From Cupriavidus campinensis (GTDB taxonomy: Bacteria; Pseudomonadota; Gammaproteobacteria; Burkholderiales; Burkholderiaceae), in the NCBI RefSeq assembly GCF_905397395.1, contig NZ_CAJPVH010000001.1, positions 287,862-351,861 on the forward strand: a stretch of 64,000 nucleotides of DNA, read 5' to 3'. How positions within the stretch are numbered: the stretch's first letter is position 1; the number at the start of each line of letters is the position of its first letter. Under the pieces are notes generated by a model. The model was not told the DNA's origin and made no database searches. It saw only the letters and a program-made list of their open reading frames with translations. This document shows positions 33,191 to 41,397 of the stretch, one piece after another. Both the position numbers and the translations under genes were made by a program.

Positions 33191-34654
33191 ATGCCACACC
33201 TGTTCGACACCCTGATCCGCCTCGTAAGCCTGATCGACGGCTCGGGCGCCGCGCCCCGGCTGGCCGACGTGGGCATCCGCGACGGCCGCATCACGCGCAT
33301 CGACGCCCCCGGCGCCATCGACCCGGACACCGCTTCCCACGTGGTGGAAGGCCACGGGATGGTGCTCGCGCCCGGTTTTATCGACGTCCACACGCACGAC
33401 GACACCAACGTGGTCCGCCAGCCCGAGATGACGCCGAAGATCTCGCAGGGCGTGACGACGGTGATCGTTGGCAACTGCGGCATCAGCGCCGCGCCGGTCA
33501 CGCTGGCGGGCGATCCGCCCGATCCGATGAACCTGCTGGGCCGCGCCGAGGCGTTCTGCTACCCGAACTTCCAGGCCTACGTCGAGGCCGTCAACGCGGC
33601 ACAGCCCGCCGTCAACGTGGCCGCGCTGGTCGGCCACACGGCCCTGCGCAGCAACCATATGGACCGGCTCGACCGCGCCGCCACCCCCGACGAAACCGCC
33701 GCGATGCGCGCGCAGCTCGAGGAGGCCCTGGCCCACGGCGCCCTGGGCCTCTCCACCGGGCTGGCCTACGCCAACGCGTTCTGCGCGCCCACCGAGGAAG
33801 TCCTCGCCCTGGCCGAGCCGCTCGCAGACGCCGGCGCGCTCTACGCCACCCACCTGCGCAGCGAGTTCGCCGAGATCCTGGACGCCATGGACGAAGCCTT
33901 CCGCATCGGCCGTCACGCCCGCGTGCCCGTGGTCATCTCCCACCTGAAATGCGCCGGCGTGCCCAACTGGGGCCGCAGCGGCGAGGTGTTGGACGCGCTG
34001 GAAGGCGCCCAGCGCTGGCAGCCGGTCGGCTGCGACTGCTATCCGTACACGGCCAGTTCGTCCACCCTAGATCTCAAGCAGGTGACCAGCGATTTCGACA
34101 TCCAGGTCACGTGGTCGGAGTCGCACCCGGCCATGGGCGGCCGCCTGCTGGCCGACATCGCCGCCGAGTGGAACGTCGACCTGTTGGAAGCCGCGCGCCG
34201 CCTGCAACCGGCCGGGGCGGTCTATCACTGCATGGAAGATGCCGATGTGGACCGCATCCTGCGCCATCCGGCCACGGTGGTCGGCTCCGACGGCCTGCCC
34301 AATGACCCGCTGCCGCATCCGCGCCTCTGGGGCGCGTTCCCGCGCGTGCTGGGTCACTACGCGCGTGACCGCGAGCTGTTTCCGCTGACCGTGGCCGTCA
34401 ACAAGATGACCGGCCTCTCCGCCGAGCGCTTCGGGCTGACCGAACGCGGCTTCGTGCGCGAAGGCTACTGGGCGGACCTGGTGCTGTTCGACGCGGCTAC
34501 GATCCGCGACGCTGCCAGCTTCACCGACCCGATGCAGCCCGCCGAGGGCATCGCGGCGGTCTGGGTCAACGGCGCGCTGTCCTGGCAGCAGCGCGCGGCT
34601 ACCGGCGTGCGCGCCGGCCGCTTCCTGCCGCGCGGCAGCCGCGCCACGGCCTGA
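33191..34654 (+). CDS. dan: N-acyl-D-amino-acid deacylase (D-aminoacylase); candidate N-acetyl-D-glucosaminate deacetylase
   Basis: Zinc amidohydrolase of 487 residues. Metal and catalytic motifs in order: LAPGFIDVHTHDDTNV (HxH metal pair), VGNCGISAAPV (bridging Cys), GHTALR, LYATHLRSE, VVISHLKCAG and VVGSDGLPNDPLPHPR (catalytic Asp). It ends with the beta domain typical of the family (YWADLVLFD, VWVNGALSW). The family removes acyl groups from N-acyl-D-amino acids. D-glucosaminate has D configuration at C2, so N-acetyl-D-glucosaminate is a plausible substrate given the KDG genes alongside. It starts two bases after the rpiR stop and is followed 44 bases later by ridA. Confidence 0.93.
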   Translation: MPHLFDTLIRLVSLIDGSGAAPRLADVGIRDGRITRIDAPGAIDPDTASHVVEGHGMVLAPGFIDVHTHDDTNVVRQPEMTPKISQGVTTVIVGNCGISAAPVTLAGDPPDPMNLLGRAEAFCYPNFQAYVEAVNAAQPAVNVAALVGHTALRSNHMDRLDRAATPDETAAMRAQLEEALAHGALGLSTGLAYANAFCAPTEEVLALAEPLADAGALYATHLRSEFAEILDAMDEAFRIGRHARVPVVISHLKCAGVPNWGRSGEVLDALEGAQRWQPVGCDCYPYTASSSTLDLKQVTSDFDIQVTWSESHPAMGGRLLADIAAEWNVDLLEAARRLQPAGAVYHCMEDADVDRILRHPATVVGSDGLPNDPLPHPRLWGAFPRVLGHYARDRELFPLTVAVNKMTGLSAERFGLTERGFVREGYWADLVLFDAATIRDAASFTDPMQPAEGIAAVWVNGALSWQQRAATGVRAGRFLPRGSRATA

Positions 34655-34698
34655 TCCCACGGCCTGATCCCTTTCATCAATAGCAAACAGGAGTTTTC

Positions 34699-35091
34699 AT
34701 GGACATCAAGCGTTTCGGCGTGGAAGGCGGCACGGGCCAGGGCGGCTCGCACATGCCCTTCGCCCGCGCGGTAGCCGCCGACGGCTGGCTCTACGTATCC
34801 GGCCAGGTGCCGATGGTGGGCGGCGAAGTCATCGACGGCGGCATCGTGGCGCAGAGCCACCAGGCCATCAAGAACGTGCTGGCGATCCTGGCCGAGGCCG
34901 GCTACGGCACCGAGCACGTGGTGCGCTGCGGCGTCTGGCTGGACGACGCCCGCGACTTCACCTCGTTCAACAAGATCTTCAAGGAATACTTCGGCGCCAA
35001 CCCGCCGGCCCGCGCCTGCGTGCAGTCCAGCATGGTGGTGGACTGCAAGGTCGAAGTGGACTGCATTGCCTACAAGAAACCCGCGGCATAA
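34699..35091 (+). CDS. ridA: RidA-family imine/enamine deaminase
   Basis: Small cytosolic trimeric protein of 130 residues that speeds hydrolysis of reactive 2-imino/enamine acids made by PLP dehydratases. The key substrate-binding Arg105 (PPARACVQSSMVVD) is present at the same position as in enterobacterial RidA. GWLYVSGQVPM, QAIKNVLAILAEAG and the C-terminal KVEVDCIAYK complete the family pattern. It sits between the deacylase and the GntP permease, and it fits the expected need to hydrolyse the imine released by the divergent dehydratase. CAGGAG lies eight bases before the ATG. Confidence 0.95.
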   Translation: MDIKRFGVEGGTGQGGSHMPFARAVAADGWLYVSGQVPMVGGEVIDGGIVAQSHQAIKNVLAILAEAGYGTEHVVRCGVWLDDARDFTSFNKIFKEYFGANPPARACVQSSMVVDCKVEVDCIAYKKPAA

Positions 35092-35207
35092 GCCCGCACG
35101 GTGAGCCAACCGATTTTTCAACCCGGCCGCTAAGCCCCACAGGAATAGCGGCCTTTTCATAGCGGAAGCGGACCGTCCTCCGGACGGCACCCGCGCAAGG
35201 AGACAAT

Positions 35208-36569
35208 ATGGGTGCCGTAACAGGAACCACACTCCTGGTCTATGCGCTGATCGCCGTGATCGCGCTGGTCATACTGATCGCCAGGTTCAAGCTCAACCCG
35301 TTCATCACGCTGGTGGTGGTGTCCGTCGCGCTCGGCTTTGCCGTGGGCATGCCGATGGGCGACATCATCAAGTCGTTCGAGGCCGGCGTGGGCGGCACGC
35401 TGGGCCACATCGCGCTGGTGATCGGGCTGGGCACCATGCTCGGCAAGATGATGGCCGAGTCGGGCGGCGCCGAGCGCATCGCGCTGACGCTGATCGACTT
35501 CTTCGGCGAGAAGAACGTGCACTGGGCCATGGTGACCATCGCGTTCATCGTCGGCCTGCCGGTGTTCTTCGAGGTGGGCTTCGTGCTGCTGGTACCGATT
35601 GCCTTCAACGTGGCCAAGCGCACCGGTACCTCGATGGTGCTGGTGGGCATTCCGATGGTGGCCGGCCTGTCCGTGGTGCACGGGCTGATCCCGCCCCACC
35701 CGGCCGCGCTGCTGGCCGTGACGGCCTATGGCGCCGACATCGGCAAGACCATCATGTACGCGCTGATCGTGGGCATTCCCACGGCAGCCATCGCCGGCCC
35801 GCTGTTCGCCAAGCTGATGGACCGCTACGTGAAGCTGCCCGATGTGAACCCGCTGGCCGTGCAGTTCACCGAGGAAGACGAAGGCGTCAAGGCCACGCAC
35901 GCCCTGCCGAGCTTCGGCATCACGGTGTTCACCATCCTGCTGCCGGTGATGCTGATGCTGATCGGTAGCTGGGCCGACCTGTTCACCACGCCGAAGACCT
36001 TCGCCAACGACTTCCTGAAGCTGATCGGCAACTCGGTGATGGCGCTGCTGATCGCCGCACTGGTCAGTTTCTACACCTTCGGCAAGGCGCGCGGCTTCAG
36101 CCGCGAGACGATCCTGAAGTTCACCAACGAGTGCGTGGCCCCCACGGCCATCATCACGCTGGTGGTGGGCGCCGGCGGCGGCTTTGGCCGCATCCTGCGC
36201 GACTCGGGCATCTCCACGTCCATCGTGGACGTGGCGACCAGCGCCCACGTGTCCGTGCTGGTGCTGGGCTGGCTGGTGGCGGTGATGATCCGTATCGCCA
36301 CGGGTTCGGCCACGGTGGCCATGACCACGGCGGCCGGCATCGTCGCCCCGATCGCTGCCAGCGTGCCGGGCACCCGCCCGGAACTGCTGGTGCTCTCCAC
36401 GGGCGCCGGGTCGCTGATCCTCTCGCACGTGAACGACGGCGGCTTCTGGCTGGTGAAGGAGTACTTCAACATGTCCGTGGCGCAGACGTTCAAGACCTGG
36501 TCGGTCTGCGAGACCATCATCTCGGTGGTCGCGCTGGGGCTGACGCTGGCCCTGGCAACGGTGGTCTGA
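35208..36569 (+). CDS. GntP-family permease (gluconate:H+ symporter type)
   Basis: Inner-membrane symporter of 453 residues with about 12-14 hydrophobic segments. Family landmarks are FKLNPFITLVVVSVALG, GGTLGHIALVIGLGTMLGKM, GLPVFFEVGFVLLVPIAF, GLIPPHPAALLAVTAYGADIG and SHVNDGGFWLVKEYF. Members import gluconate, ketogluconates, D-serine or glycerate. In this operon it most likely imports N-acetyl-D-glucosaminate, D-glucosaminate or gluconate-like acids. AAGGAG precedes the ATG. It is last in the rpiR-deacylase-ridA-gntP operon and is followed by a GC-rich palindrome. Confidence 0.93.
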   Translation: MGAVTGTTLLVYALIAVIALVILIARFKLNPFITLVVVSVALGFAVGMPMGDIIKSFEAGVGGTLGHIALVIGLGTMLGKMMAESGGAERIALTLIDFFGEKNVHWAMVTIAFIVGLPVFFEVGFVLLVPIAFNVAKRTGTSMVLVGIPMVAGLSVVHGLIPPHPAALLAVTAYGADIGKTIMYALIVGIPTAAIAGPLFAKLMDRYVKLPDVNPLAVQFTEEDEGVKATHALPSFGITVFTILLPVMLMLIGSWADLFTTPKTFANDFLKLIGNSVMALLIAALVSFYTFGKARGFSRETILKFTNECVAPTAIITLVVGAGGGFGRILRDSGISTSIVDVATSAHVSVLVLGWLVAVMIRIATGSATVAMTTAAGIVAPIAASVPGTRPELLVLSTGAGSLILSHVNDGGFWLVKEYFNMSVAQTFKTWSVCETIISVVALGLTLALATVV

Positions 36570-36580
36570 GCCTTGGTTTT

Positions 36581-36608
36581 CCCCCTCTCCCGCCTGCGGG
36601 AGGGGGAG
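36581..36608. repeat. REP-like hairpin after the GntP gene
   Basis: CTCCCGC-CT-GCGGGAG core (36587-36602) flanked by C and G runs, related to the palindrome at 2513-2530. There is no T tract on the plus strand, so it may stabilise RNA ends more than terminate. Confidence 0.5.
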
Positions 36609-36694
36609 CAAAACACGGGATTGCGCACAGCCGCCCTCCCCCCTACACTCCCGTTCGATGCGGCCGCCTAGTACCGCACTTTCGGGAGACTTCG

Positions 36695-37876
36695 ATGACC
36701 TTCACCCCGCTGCGGCGCGCCGTCCTGGCGTGCGGCGCCCTCGCCGTCCTGGCATTCCCCGCTTCCAGCTTTGCCGCCGATCCGGTCAAGATCGGGCTGA
36801 TCGCCCCGTTCTCGGGCAGCTTTGCCGACTACGGCAAGCAGATGGAAGGCGGCGTGAAGGCCTGGCAGAAGCTCCACGGCGACACCGTGGGCGGCCGCAA
36901 GGTCGAAGTCATCCTCAAGGACACCACCGGCCCGGTGCCGGACGTGGCCAAGCGCCTGGCCCAGGAACTGGTGGTACGCGACAAGGTGGACATCCTGGCC
37001 GGCTTCGGCCTCACGCCCGAGGCGCTGGCCGTGGCCCCCATCGCCGAGCAGGCGAAAAAGCCGATGGTGATCTTCAACGCGGCCTCCTCCGTCATTACCA
37101 CCAAGTCGAACTACATCGCGCGGGTCTCGATGACGCTGCCGCAGATCTCGGCGCCGATGGCGACCTGGGCGGTGCGCAACAACATCCGCAAGGTGGTCAC
37201 GCTGGTGGCGGACTACGCGCCCGGCATCGACGCCGAAACCGCGTTCAAGACCAACTTCCTGGGCGGCGGCGGGCAGATTCTCGAGTCGATCCGCGTGCCG
37301 CTGCGCAACCCCGAGTTCGCGCCGTTCATCCAGCGCATCAAGGACGCCAGGCCCGAAGCCGTATTCCTGTTCCTGCCCGCCGGCGAACAAGGCGTGGCGT
37401 TCATGAAGGGCTTCCGGGAGCGCGGGCTGGCCGCCGCCGGCATCCGCGTGATTGCCACGGGCGACCTGACCGACGACCATGTGCTGCCGGCCATGGGCGA
37501 CGCCACGCTGGGCGTGATCACCTCGTTCCACTACTCCGCCGCCCATGATTCGAAGGAAAACAAGGCGTTCCTGAAGGCGTTTGCCGAGGCCAACCCGGGC
37601 GCCGGCCGGCCCAACTTCATGGCCGTGGCCGCCTTTGACGGCATGGCGGCCATCTACGAGGCCCTGAAGAAGACCGGAGGCGCCACGGACGGCGACAAGT
37701 TCCTGGCGGCGCTCAAGGGCATGAAGATCCAGAGCCCGCGCGGCGCCATCACCATCGACCCGGCCACCCGCGACGTGGTGCAGACCGTTTACATCCGCAA
37801 GGTGGAAAAGGTCAACGGGGAGCTTTACAACGTCGAGTTCGACAAATTCGACGGGGTGAAGGACTCCGGCAAATAA
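36695..37876 (+). CDS. ABC transporter substrate-binding protein, branched-chain amino acid (Liv) type
   Basis: Periplasmic type I binding protein of 393 residues. Signal peptide RRAVLACGALAVLAFPASSFA, cleaved before ADPVKIGLIAPFSGSFADYG. The mature protein follows the LivJ/amide-binding pattern: GGVKAWQKLHG, GGRKVEVILKDT, DILAGFGLTPEALAVAPIAEQAKKPM, FNAASSVITTKSNYIARVS and FAPFIQRIKDARPEAVFLFLPAGEQG. GGGAG lies seven bases before ATG 36695. No transporter gene follows directly; the convergent livHMGF-like operon at 39948-43279 lacks a binding protein and is a likely partner. Ligand unknown; related proteins bind amides or aromatic acids. Confidence 0.92.
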   Translation: MTFTPLRRAVLACGALAVLAFPASSFAADPVKIGLIAPFSGSFADYGKQMEGGVKAWQKLHGDTVGGRKVEVILKDTTGPVPDVAKRLAQELVVRDKVDILAGFGLTPEALAVAPIAEQAKKPMVIFNAASSVITTKSNYIARVSMTLPQISAPMATWAVRNNIRKVVTLVADYAPGIDAETAFKTNFLGGGGQILESIRVPLRNPEFAPFIQRIKDARPEAVFLFLPAGEQGVAFMKGFRERGLAAAGIRVIATGDLTDDHVLPAMGDATLGVITSFHYSAAHDSKENKAFLKAFAEANPGAGRPNFMAVAAFDGMAAIYEALKKTGGATDGDKFLAALKGMKIQSPRGAITIDPATRDVVQTVYIRKVEKVNGELYNVEFDKFDGVKDSGK

Positions 37877-37999
37877 GCCGGCCCGGCGGCGGCCGCCCTG
37901 AAAATCTTTTATTGCGTCGTCAAGAAAGTGCATGACGCGGGTGCCGATTCTTGACCTAAGCTGTTTGATGCACACAAGAAGAACTCCGGAGACGACAAA

Positions 38000-39262
38000 A
38001 TGATCAGGACTGCCATATCTTCCGCGGCCGCCGCCGCGATGTTCCTGGCCCTGGCACCTGCCATGGCCGCCCCCGACAACCTCCAGAAGCTACAAAGCTT
38101 CAAGCCGACCGGCACCGCCACGCCGGAAACCGTGCCGCAGACCGGCGCGCGCGCTGATGCCATCCGCGAGAACCTCAAGACGATCAAGCTGCCGCAGGGC
38201 TTCAAGATCGAGCTGTACGCGGTGGTGCCCGAGGCCCGCCACATGGCGGTGGAGCCGTCCACGGGGGTGGTCTTCGTCGGCACGCGCAAGACCAAGGTCT
38301 GGCAGGTGACGGACCGCAACAAGCGCCGTGTGGCGGACGACGTGGTGCAGTTCGCCAGTTCCGTCTCGTTCAAGGTGCCCAATGGCGTCTGTTTCTCCCC
38401 GGACGGCATCCTCTACGTGGCCGAGCAGAACCGCGTTCTGGCGTTCCCCGCCGCCCAGTTCTTCGGCGAGGGCGGCCCGGACGTGGCTGTCGGCGTGGTC
38501 GTGCCGCAGGGCAAGCTGGTCCCGACCGAGTTCGAGAGCTTCAACCACGGCGCGCGCGCCTGCCGCATCGGCCCGGACAAGAAGCTCTACGTCGCCCTCG
38601 GCCAGCCGTGGAACGTGCCGCCCAAGGACAAGCTGGCCGCCCTCGACAGGAATGGCGTCGGCGGCATCATCCGGATCGACCAGGACGGCAAGAACCGCGA
38701 GGTCTATGCCCATGGCGTGCGTAACTCCGTGGGCCTGGACTTCAGCCCGGTCGACAAGATGCTCTGGTTCACCGATAACCAGGTGGACGGCATGGGCGAC
38801 GACCAGCCCCCCGGCGAGCTGAACCGGGCCACCAAGGCGGGCCAGAACTTCGGCTTCCCGTGGTATGGCGGCGGCAAGGTCCGCACGGTCGAGTACAAGG
38901 ACGCCAAGCCGCCGGCAGACGCCGTCTTCCCGGTGGTGGAGTACGCCGCCCACGCGGCCGACCTCGGCATGTCGTTCTATACCGGCAAGATGTTCCCGGC
39001 CAAGTACCAGAACGGCGTGTTTGCGGCCGAGCATGGCTCCTGGAACCGCACCAAGCCGATTGGCGCCCGGGTGGTGTACACGCCGGTCAACGCCGACGGC
39101 TCGGTCGGCGCCACCGAGGTCTTCGCCGAAGGCTGGCTGACGGCCAACGGCGAGTACATGGGCCGCCCGGTGGACGTGCAGCAGTTGCAGGACGGCTCGC
39201 TGCTGGTGTCCGATGACTACGCCGGGGCGATCTACCGCATCTCCTACGCGGGGGCCAAGTGA
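38000..39262 (+). CDS. PQQ-dependent sugar/sorbosone dehydrogenase-like periplasmic protein
   Basis: Exported six-bladed beta-propeller of 420 residues. Signal peptide ending AAAAMFLALAPAMA. Blade motifs include LPQGFKIELYAVVPEARHMAVEPSTG, VPNGVCFSPDGILYVAEQNR, RIGPDKKLYVALGQPWN, GGIIRIDQDGKNREVYAHGVRNSVGLDFSP, WFTDNQVDGMGDDQPPGELN and FAAEHGSWNR, the soluble glucose/sorbosone dehydrogenase pattern. It probably oxidises a sugar or polyol in the periplasm with PQQ as cofactor. Its stop codon overlaps the GTG of a cytochrome c gene (GTGA), which suggests the two form an electron-transfer pair. Substrate unknown. Confidence 0.9.
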   Translation: MIRTAISSAAAAAMFLALAPAMAAPDNLQKLQSFKPTGTATPETVPQTGARADAIRENLKTIKLPQGFKIELYAVVPEARHMAVEPSTGVVFVGTRKTKVWQVTDRNKRRVADDVVQFASSVSFKVPNGVCFSPDGILYVAEQNRVLAFPAAQFFGEGGPDVAVGVVVPQGKLVPTEFESFNHGARACRIGPDKKLYVALGQPWNVPPKDKLAALDRNGVGGIIRIDQDGKNREVYAHGVRNSVGLDFSPVDKMLWFTDNQVDGMGDDQPPGELNRATKAGQNFGFPWYGGGKVRTVEYKDAKPPADAVFPVVEYAAHAADLGMSFYTGKMFPAKYQNGVFAAEHGSWNRTKPIGARVVYTPVNADGSVGATEVFAEGWLTANGEYMGRPVDVQQLQDGSLLVSDDYAGAIYRISYAGAK

Positions 39263-39579
39263 CGCGACAGGGTTCCCTGACAATCGCCGCCTTGCTGGGA
39301 ATGACCGTGGCCATGGCCGGGCCGCCGGCCATGGCTGCGGACGCCCAGGCCGGCAGGGCCCGCGCGCTGCAGTGCCAGGCCTGCCATGGCCTGGACGGCA
39401 AGTCGAAGCTGCCCGAGGCGCCGCACCTGGCCGGCCAGAACGAGACCTACCTGGTGAAGGCGCTCAAGGACTACAAGACCGGCGCGCGCAAGGACGAGAT
39501 GATGAACCTGATGGCCAAGCCGCTGACCGACAAGGACATCGCCAACCTCGCGGCGTTCTACAGCGGCTTGAAGCCGTGA
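39259..39579 (+). CDS. Periplasmic class I cytochrome c
   Basis: Monohaem cytochrome of 106 residues. Signal peptide (SLTIAALLGMTVAMAGPPAMA) then AADAQAGRARALQCQACHGLDG with the haem motif CQACH. The axial methionine is probably in MMNLMAKPLTDKDIANLAAFY. The start is a GTG that overlaps the stop of the dehydrogenase gene by four bases, so translation is coupled. Probable electron acceptor of that PQQ dehydrogenase. The gene's last 22 bases overlap the end of a small gene on the other strand. Confidence 0.93.
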   Translation: MTRQGSLTIAALLGMTVAMAGPPAMAADAQAGRARALQCQACHGLDGKSKLPEAPHLAGQNETYLVKALKDYKTGARKDEMMNLMAKPLTDKDIANLAAFYSGLKP

Positions 39580-39845
39580 CCGGAGCGTGCCTTCGGCGGC
39601 GACAGCACCGAGATGGCTGACGCCGCCTCGCGCCGGATCAGCCGCATGATCAGCGCGGCGCCGGCGTTGCCGAAGTCCGGCGAGGCCGCGTTATCCAGCG
39701 CCGCCGACATCACCCCCAATGCTTCCTGTATACGCTCCAGCTGACGCAGCGCGGGGGCCGACGGCGCCATCGGCCCGGGAAACCCCGGTGTCCCCAACAT
39801 GCCGGGTGTAATGGACGTGCGGGCGGCGGGTCTTGGTTTTTGCAT
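39558..39845 (-). CDS. Small hypothetical protein
   Basis: I do not recognise this 95-residue product (MQKPRPAARTSITPGMLGTP). It is Pro/Gly-rich at the N-terminus (GTPGFPGPMAPSAP) and helical and Ala-rich in the middle (LRQLERIQEALGVMSAALDNAA), with no signal peptide. The reason for calling it is a strong AAGGAG eight bases before ATG 39845 and lack of another gene here. Its stop lies inside the end of the cytochrome gene on the opposite strand (22-base overlap). Confidence 0.55.
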   Translation of the reverse strand: MQKPRPAARTSITPGMLGTPGFPGPMAPSAPALRQLERIQEALGVMSAALDNAASPDFGNAGAALIMRLIRREAASAISVLSPPKARSGHGFKPL

Positions 39846-39947
39846 GGCGATCTCCTTCTGGCTGAGCGGATGATTCCGATCCATGCATTCTGGGAATGAA
39901 ACTGGCCCAGCGATATGAGACGTTTCTGAAAAGCGATCGGACCAGTC

Positions 39948-40652
39948 CTACGCCGCCACGCTGACCAGCCGGTCCAGCAGCGCCCGGTCCGCCAGCAGCG
40001 CGGCGCTCTCGCCGGCATGCACCACGCGCCCCCGGTCGAGCACCACCGCGCGCTGCGTCATCGCCAGCGCCAGCCGGGCGTGCTGTTCCACCACGATCAC
40101 CGCCATGCCGCTGTCCGCGATCAGCCCGGCAATCACCCGCCGCAGTTCCTGCACGATGATCGGCGCCAGCCCTTCCATCGGCTCATCCAGCAGCAGCAGC
40201 GACGGATTGACCATCAGCGCGCGCGCAATCGCCAGCATCTGCTGTTCCCCGCCGGACAACTGGTTGCCGAGGTTCTTCCGGCGCTCCTCAAGCCTCGGAA
40301 AAACCTGAAAAACGCGGGGGATGTCCCACGGCCCGGGGCGCGCCACGGCGCTCAGGTGTTCGGCCACGGTCAGCGACGGAAACACCCAGCGCTCCTGCGG
40401 CACCCAGCCGATACCGCCCTGCGCACGCCGGTGTGGCGCCATGCGGGCAAGGTCGCGCCCCTGCCAGTGCAGCCGCCCGCCGCGCAGCCGCGTGAAGCCC
40501 ATCAGCGTGGCCAGCAGCGTGGTCTTGCCCACGCCGTTGCGGCCCAGCAGCGCCAGGCTGTCGCCGGCGGCGAGCGTCAGGTCGATGCCGTCCAGCACCA
40601 GCGCATCGCCGTAGCCCGCGCTGACGCCCTCCATCCGCAGCAAGTCAGTCAT
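39948..40652 (-). CDS. Liv-type ABC transporter ATP-binding protein (LivF-like)
   Basis: ATPase of 234 residues. Walker A LLGRNGVGKTTL, Q-loop region VPQERWVFPSLTV, signature LSGGEQQML, Walker B LLLLDEPMEGLAP and the switch His in VVEQHARLAL are all present. LivF-type proteins pair with LivG to drive import. It overlaps the livG-like gene by eight bases and is last in the operon livH-M-G-F. I chose ATG 40652 (MTDLLRMEGV). Confidence 0.94.
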   Translation of the reverse strand: MTDLLRMEGVSAGYGDALVLDGIDLTLAAGDSLALLGRNGVGKTTLLATLMGFTRLRGGRLHWQGRDLARMAPHRRAQGGIGWVPQERWVFPSLTVAEHLSAVARPGPWDIPRVFQVFPRLEERRKNLGNQLSGGEQQMLAIARALMVNPSLLLLDEPMEGLAPIIVQELRRVIAGLIADSGMAVIVVEQHARLALAMTQRAVVLDRGRVVHAGESAALLADRALLDRLVSVAA

Positions 40653-41397
40653 GGGCGGCCTCCCCCAGGTACACCTCGCGCACACGCGGGTCGGCGGCGA
40701 TTTCAGCCGGCGTGCCCTCGGTCAGCACGCGGCCCGCCACCAGCACCGTGATGCGCTCGGCGAAGCGGAACACCAGGTCCATGTCGTGCTCGATAAAGAC
40801 GATGGTGATGTCGCGCGGCAGGCCGGCGATGACCGCGAACAGCTCCGCGCTCTCGCCCGTGGGAATGCCGGCGGCAGGTTCGTCCAGCAGCAGGATCGAC
40901 GGCCGCGTGGCCAGCGCCAGCGCCATCTCCAGCAGCCGCTGCTTGCCGTAGGGCAGTTGGCGGGTCTCCACGTCGGCATCGGCGTCCAGCCGCAGCATGG
41001 CCAGCACCGCCATGGCCTCGTCCACGAGGGCCGTCTGGGAGGCCACCGTGTGTGCCCAGATGCGTGCCGCCCCGGTGCGCTCGGCCACCGCCAGCACCAC
41101 CGATTCGAGCACCGTCAGCCCCGGGAACAGCGTGTTGATCTGGAACGTGCGCGTCATGCCCAGCCGCACGCGGGCGTGCTGGGGCAGCGCGGTGATGTCC
41201 TGGCCGCCCAGCCAGATCCGCCCCGCCGAGGGCGGCAACGCCCCGGTCAGCAGGTTGATGAAGGTGGTCTTGCCGGCGCCGTTCGGGCCGATCAGCGCGT
41301 GGCGTGCGCCCGGCGCGAAACTGAGCGAGATGTCGCTATTGGCGGCGAAGGCGCCCCAGGTCTTGCCGAGCCCTGCCGTGCGGAGCATGGCCGTCAT
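40645..41397 (-). CDS. Liv-type ABC transporter ATP-binding protein (LivG-like)
   Basis: ATPase of 250 residues. Walker A LIGPNGAGKTTF, signature-like LPYGKQRLLEMALALA (in place of LSGGQ, usual for LivG-type), Walker B ILLLDEPAAGIP and switch His in FIEHDMDLVFRFAERITVL. RTFQINTLFPGLTVLESV is the typical LivG Q-loop segment. Its start ATG overlaps the stop of the livM-like gene by four bases (ATGA). Substrate is set by the permeases and binding protein. Confidence 0.94.
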   Translation of the reverse strand: MTAMLRTAGLGKTWGAFAANSDISLSFAPGARHALIGPNGAGKTTFINLLTGALPPSAGRIWLGGQDITALPQHARVRLGMTRTFQINTLFPGLTVLESVVLAVAERTGAARIWAHTVASQTALVDEAMAVLAMLRLDADADVETRQLPYGKQRLLEMALALATRPSILLLDEPAAGIPTGESAELFAVIAGLPRDITIVFIEHDMDLVFRFAERITVLVAGRVLTEGTPAEIAADPRVREVYLGEAAHD

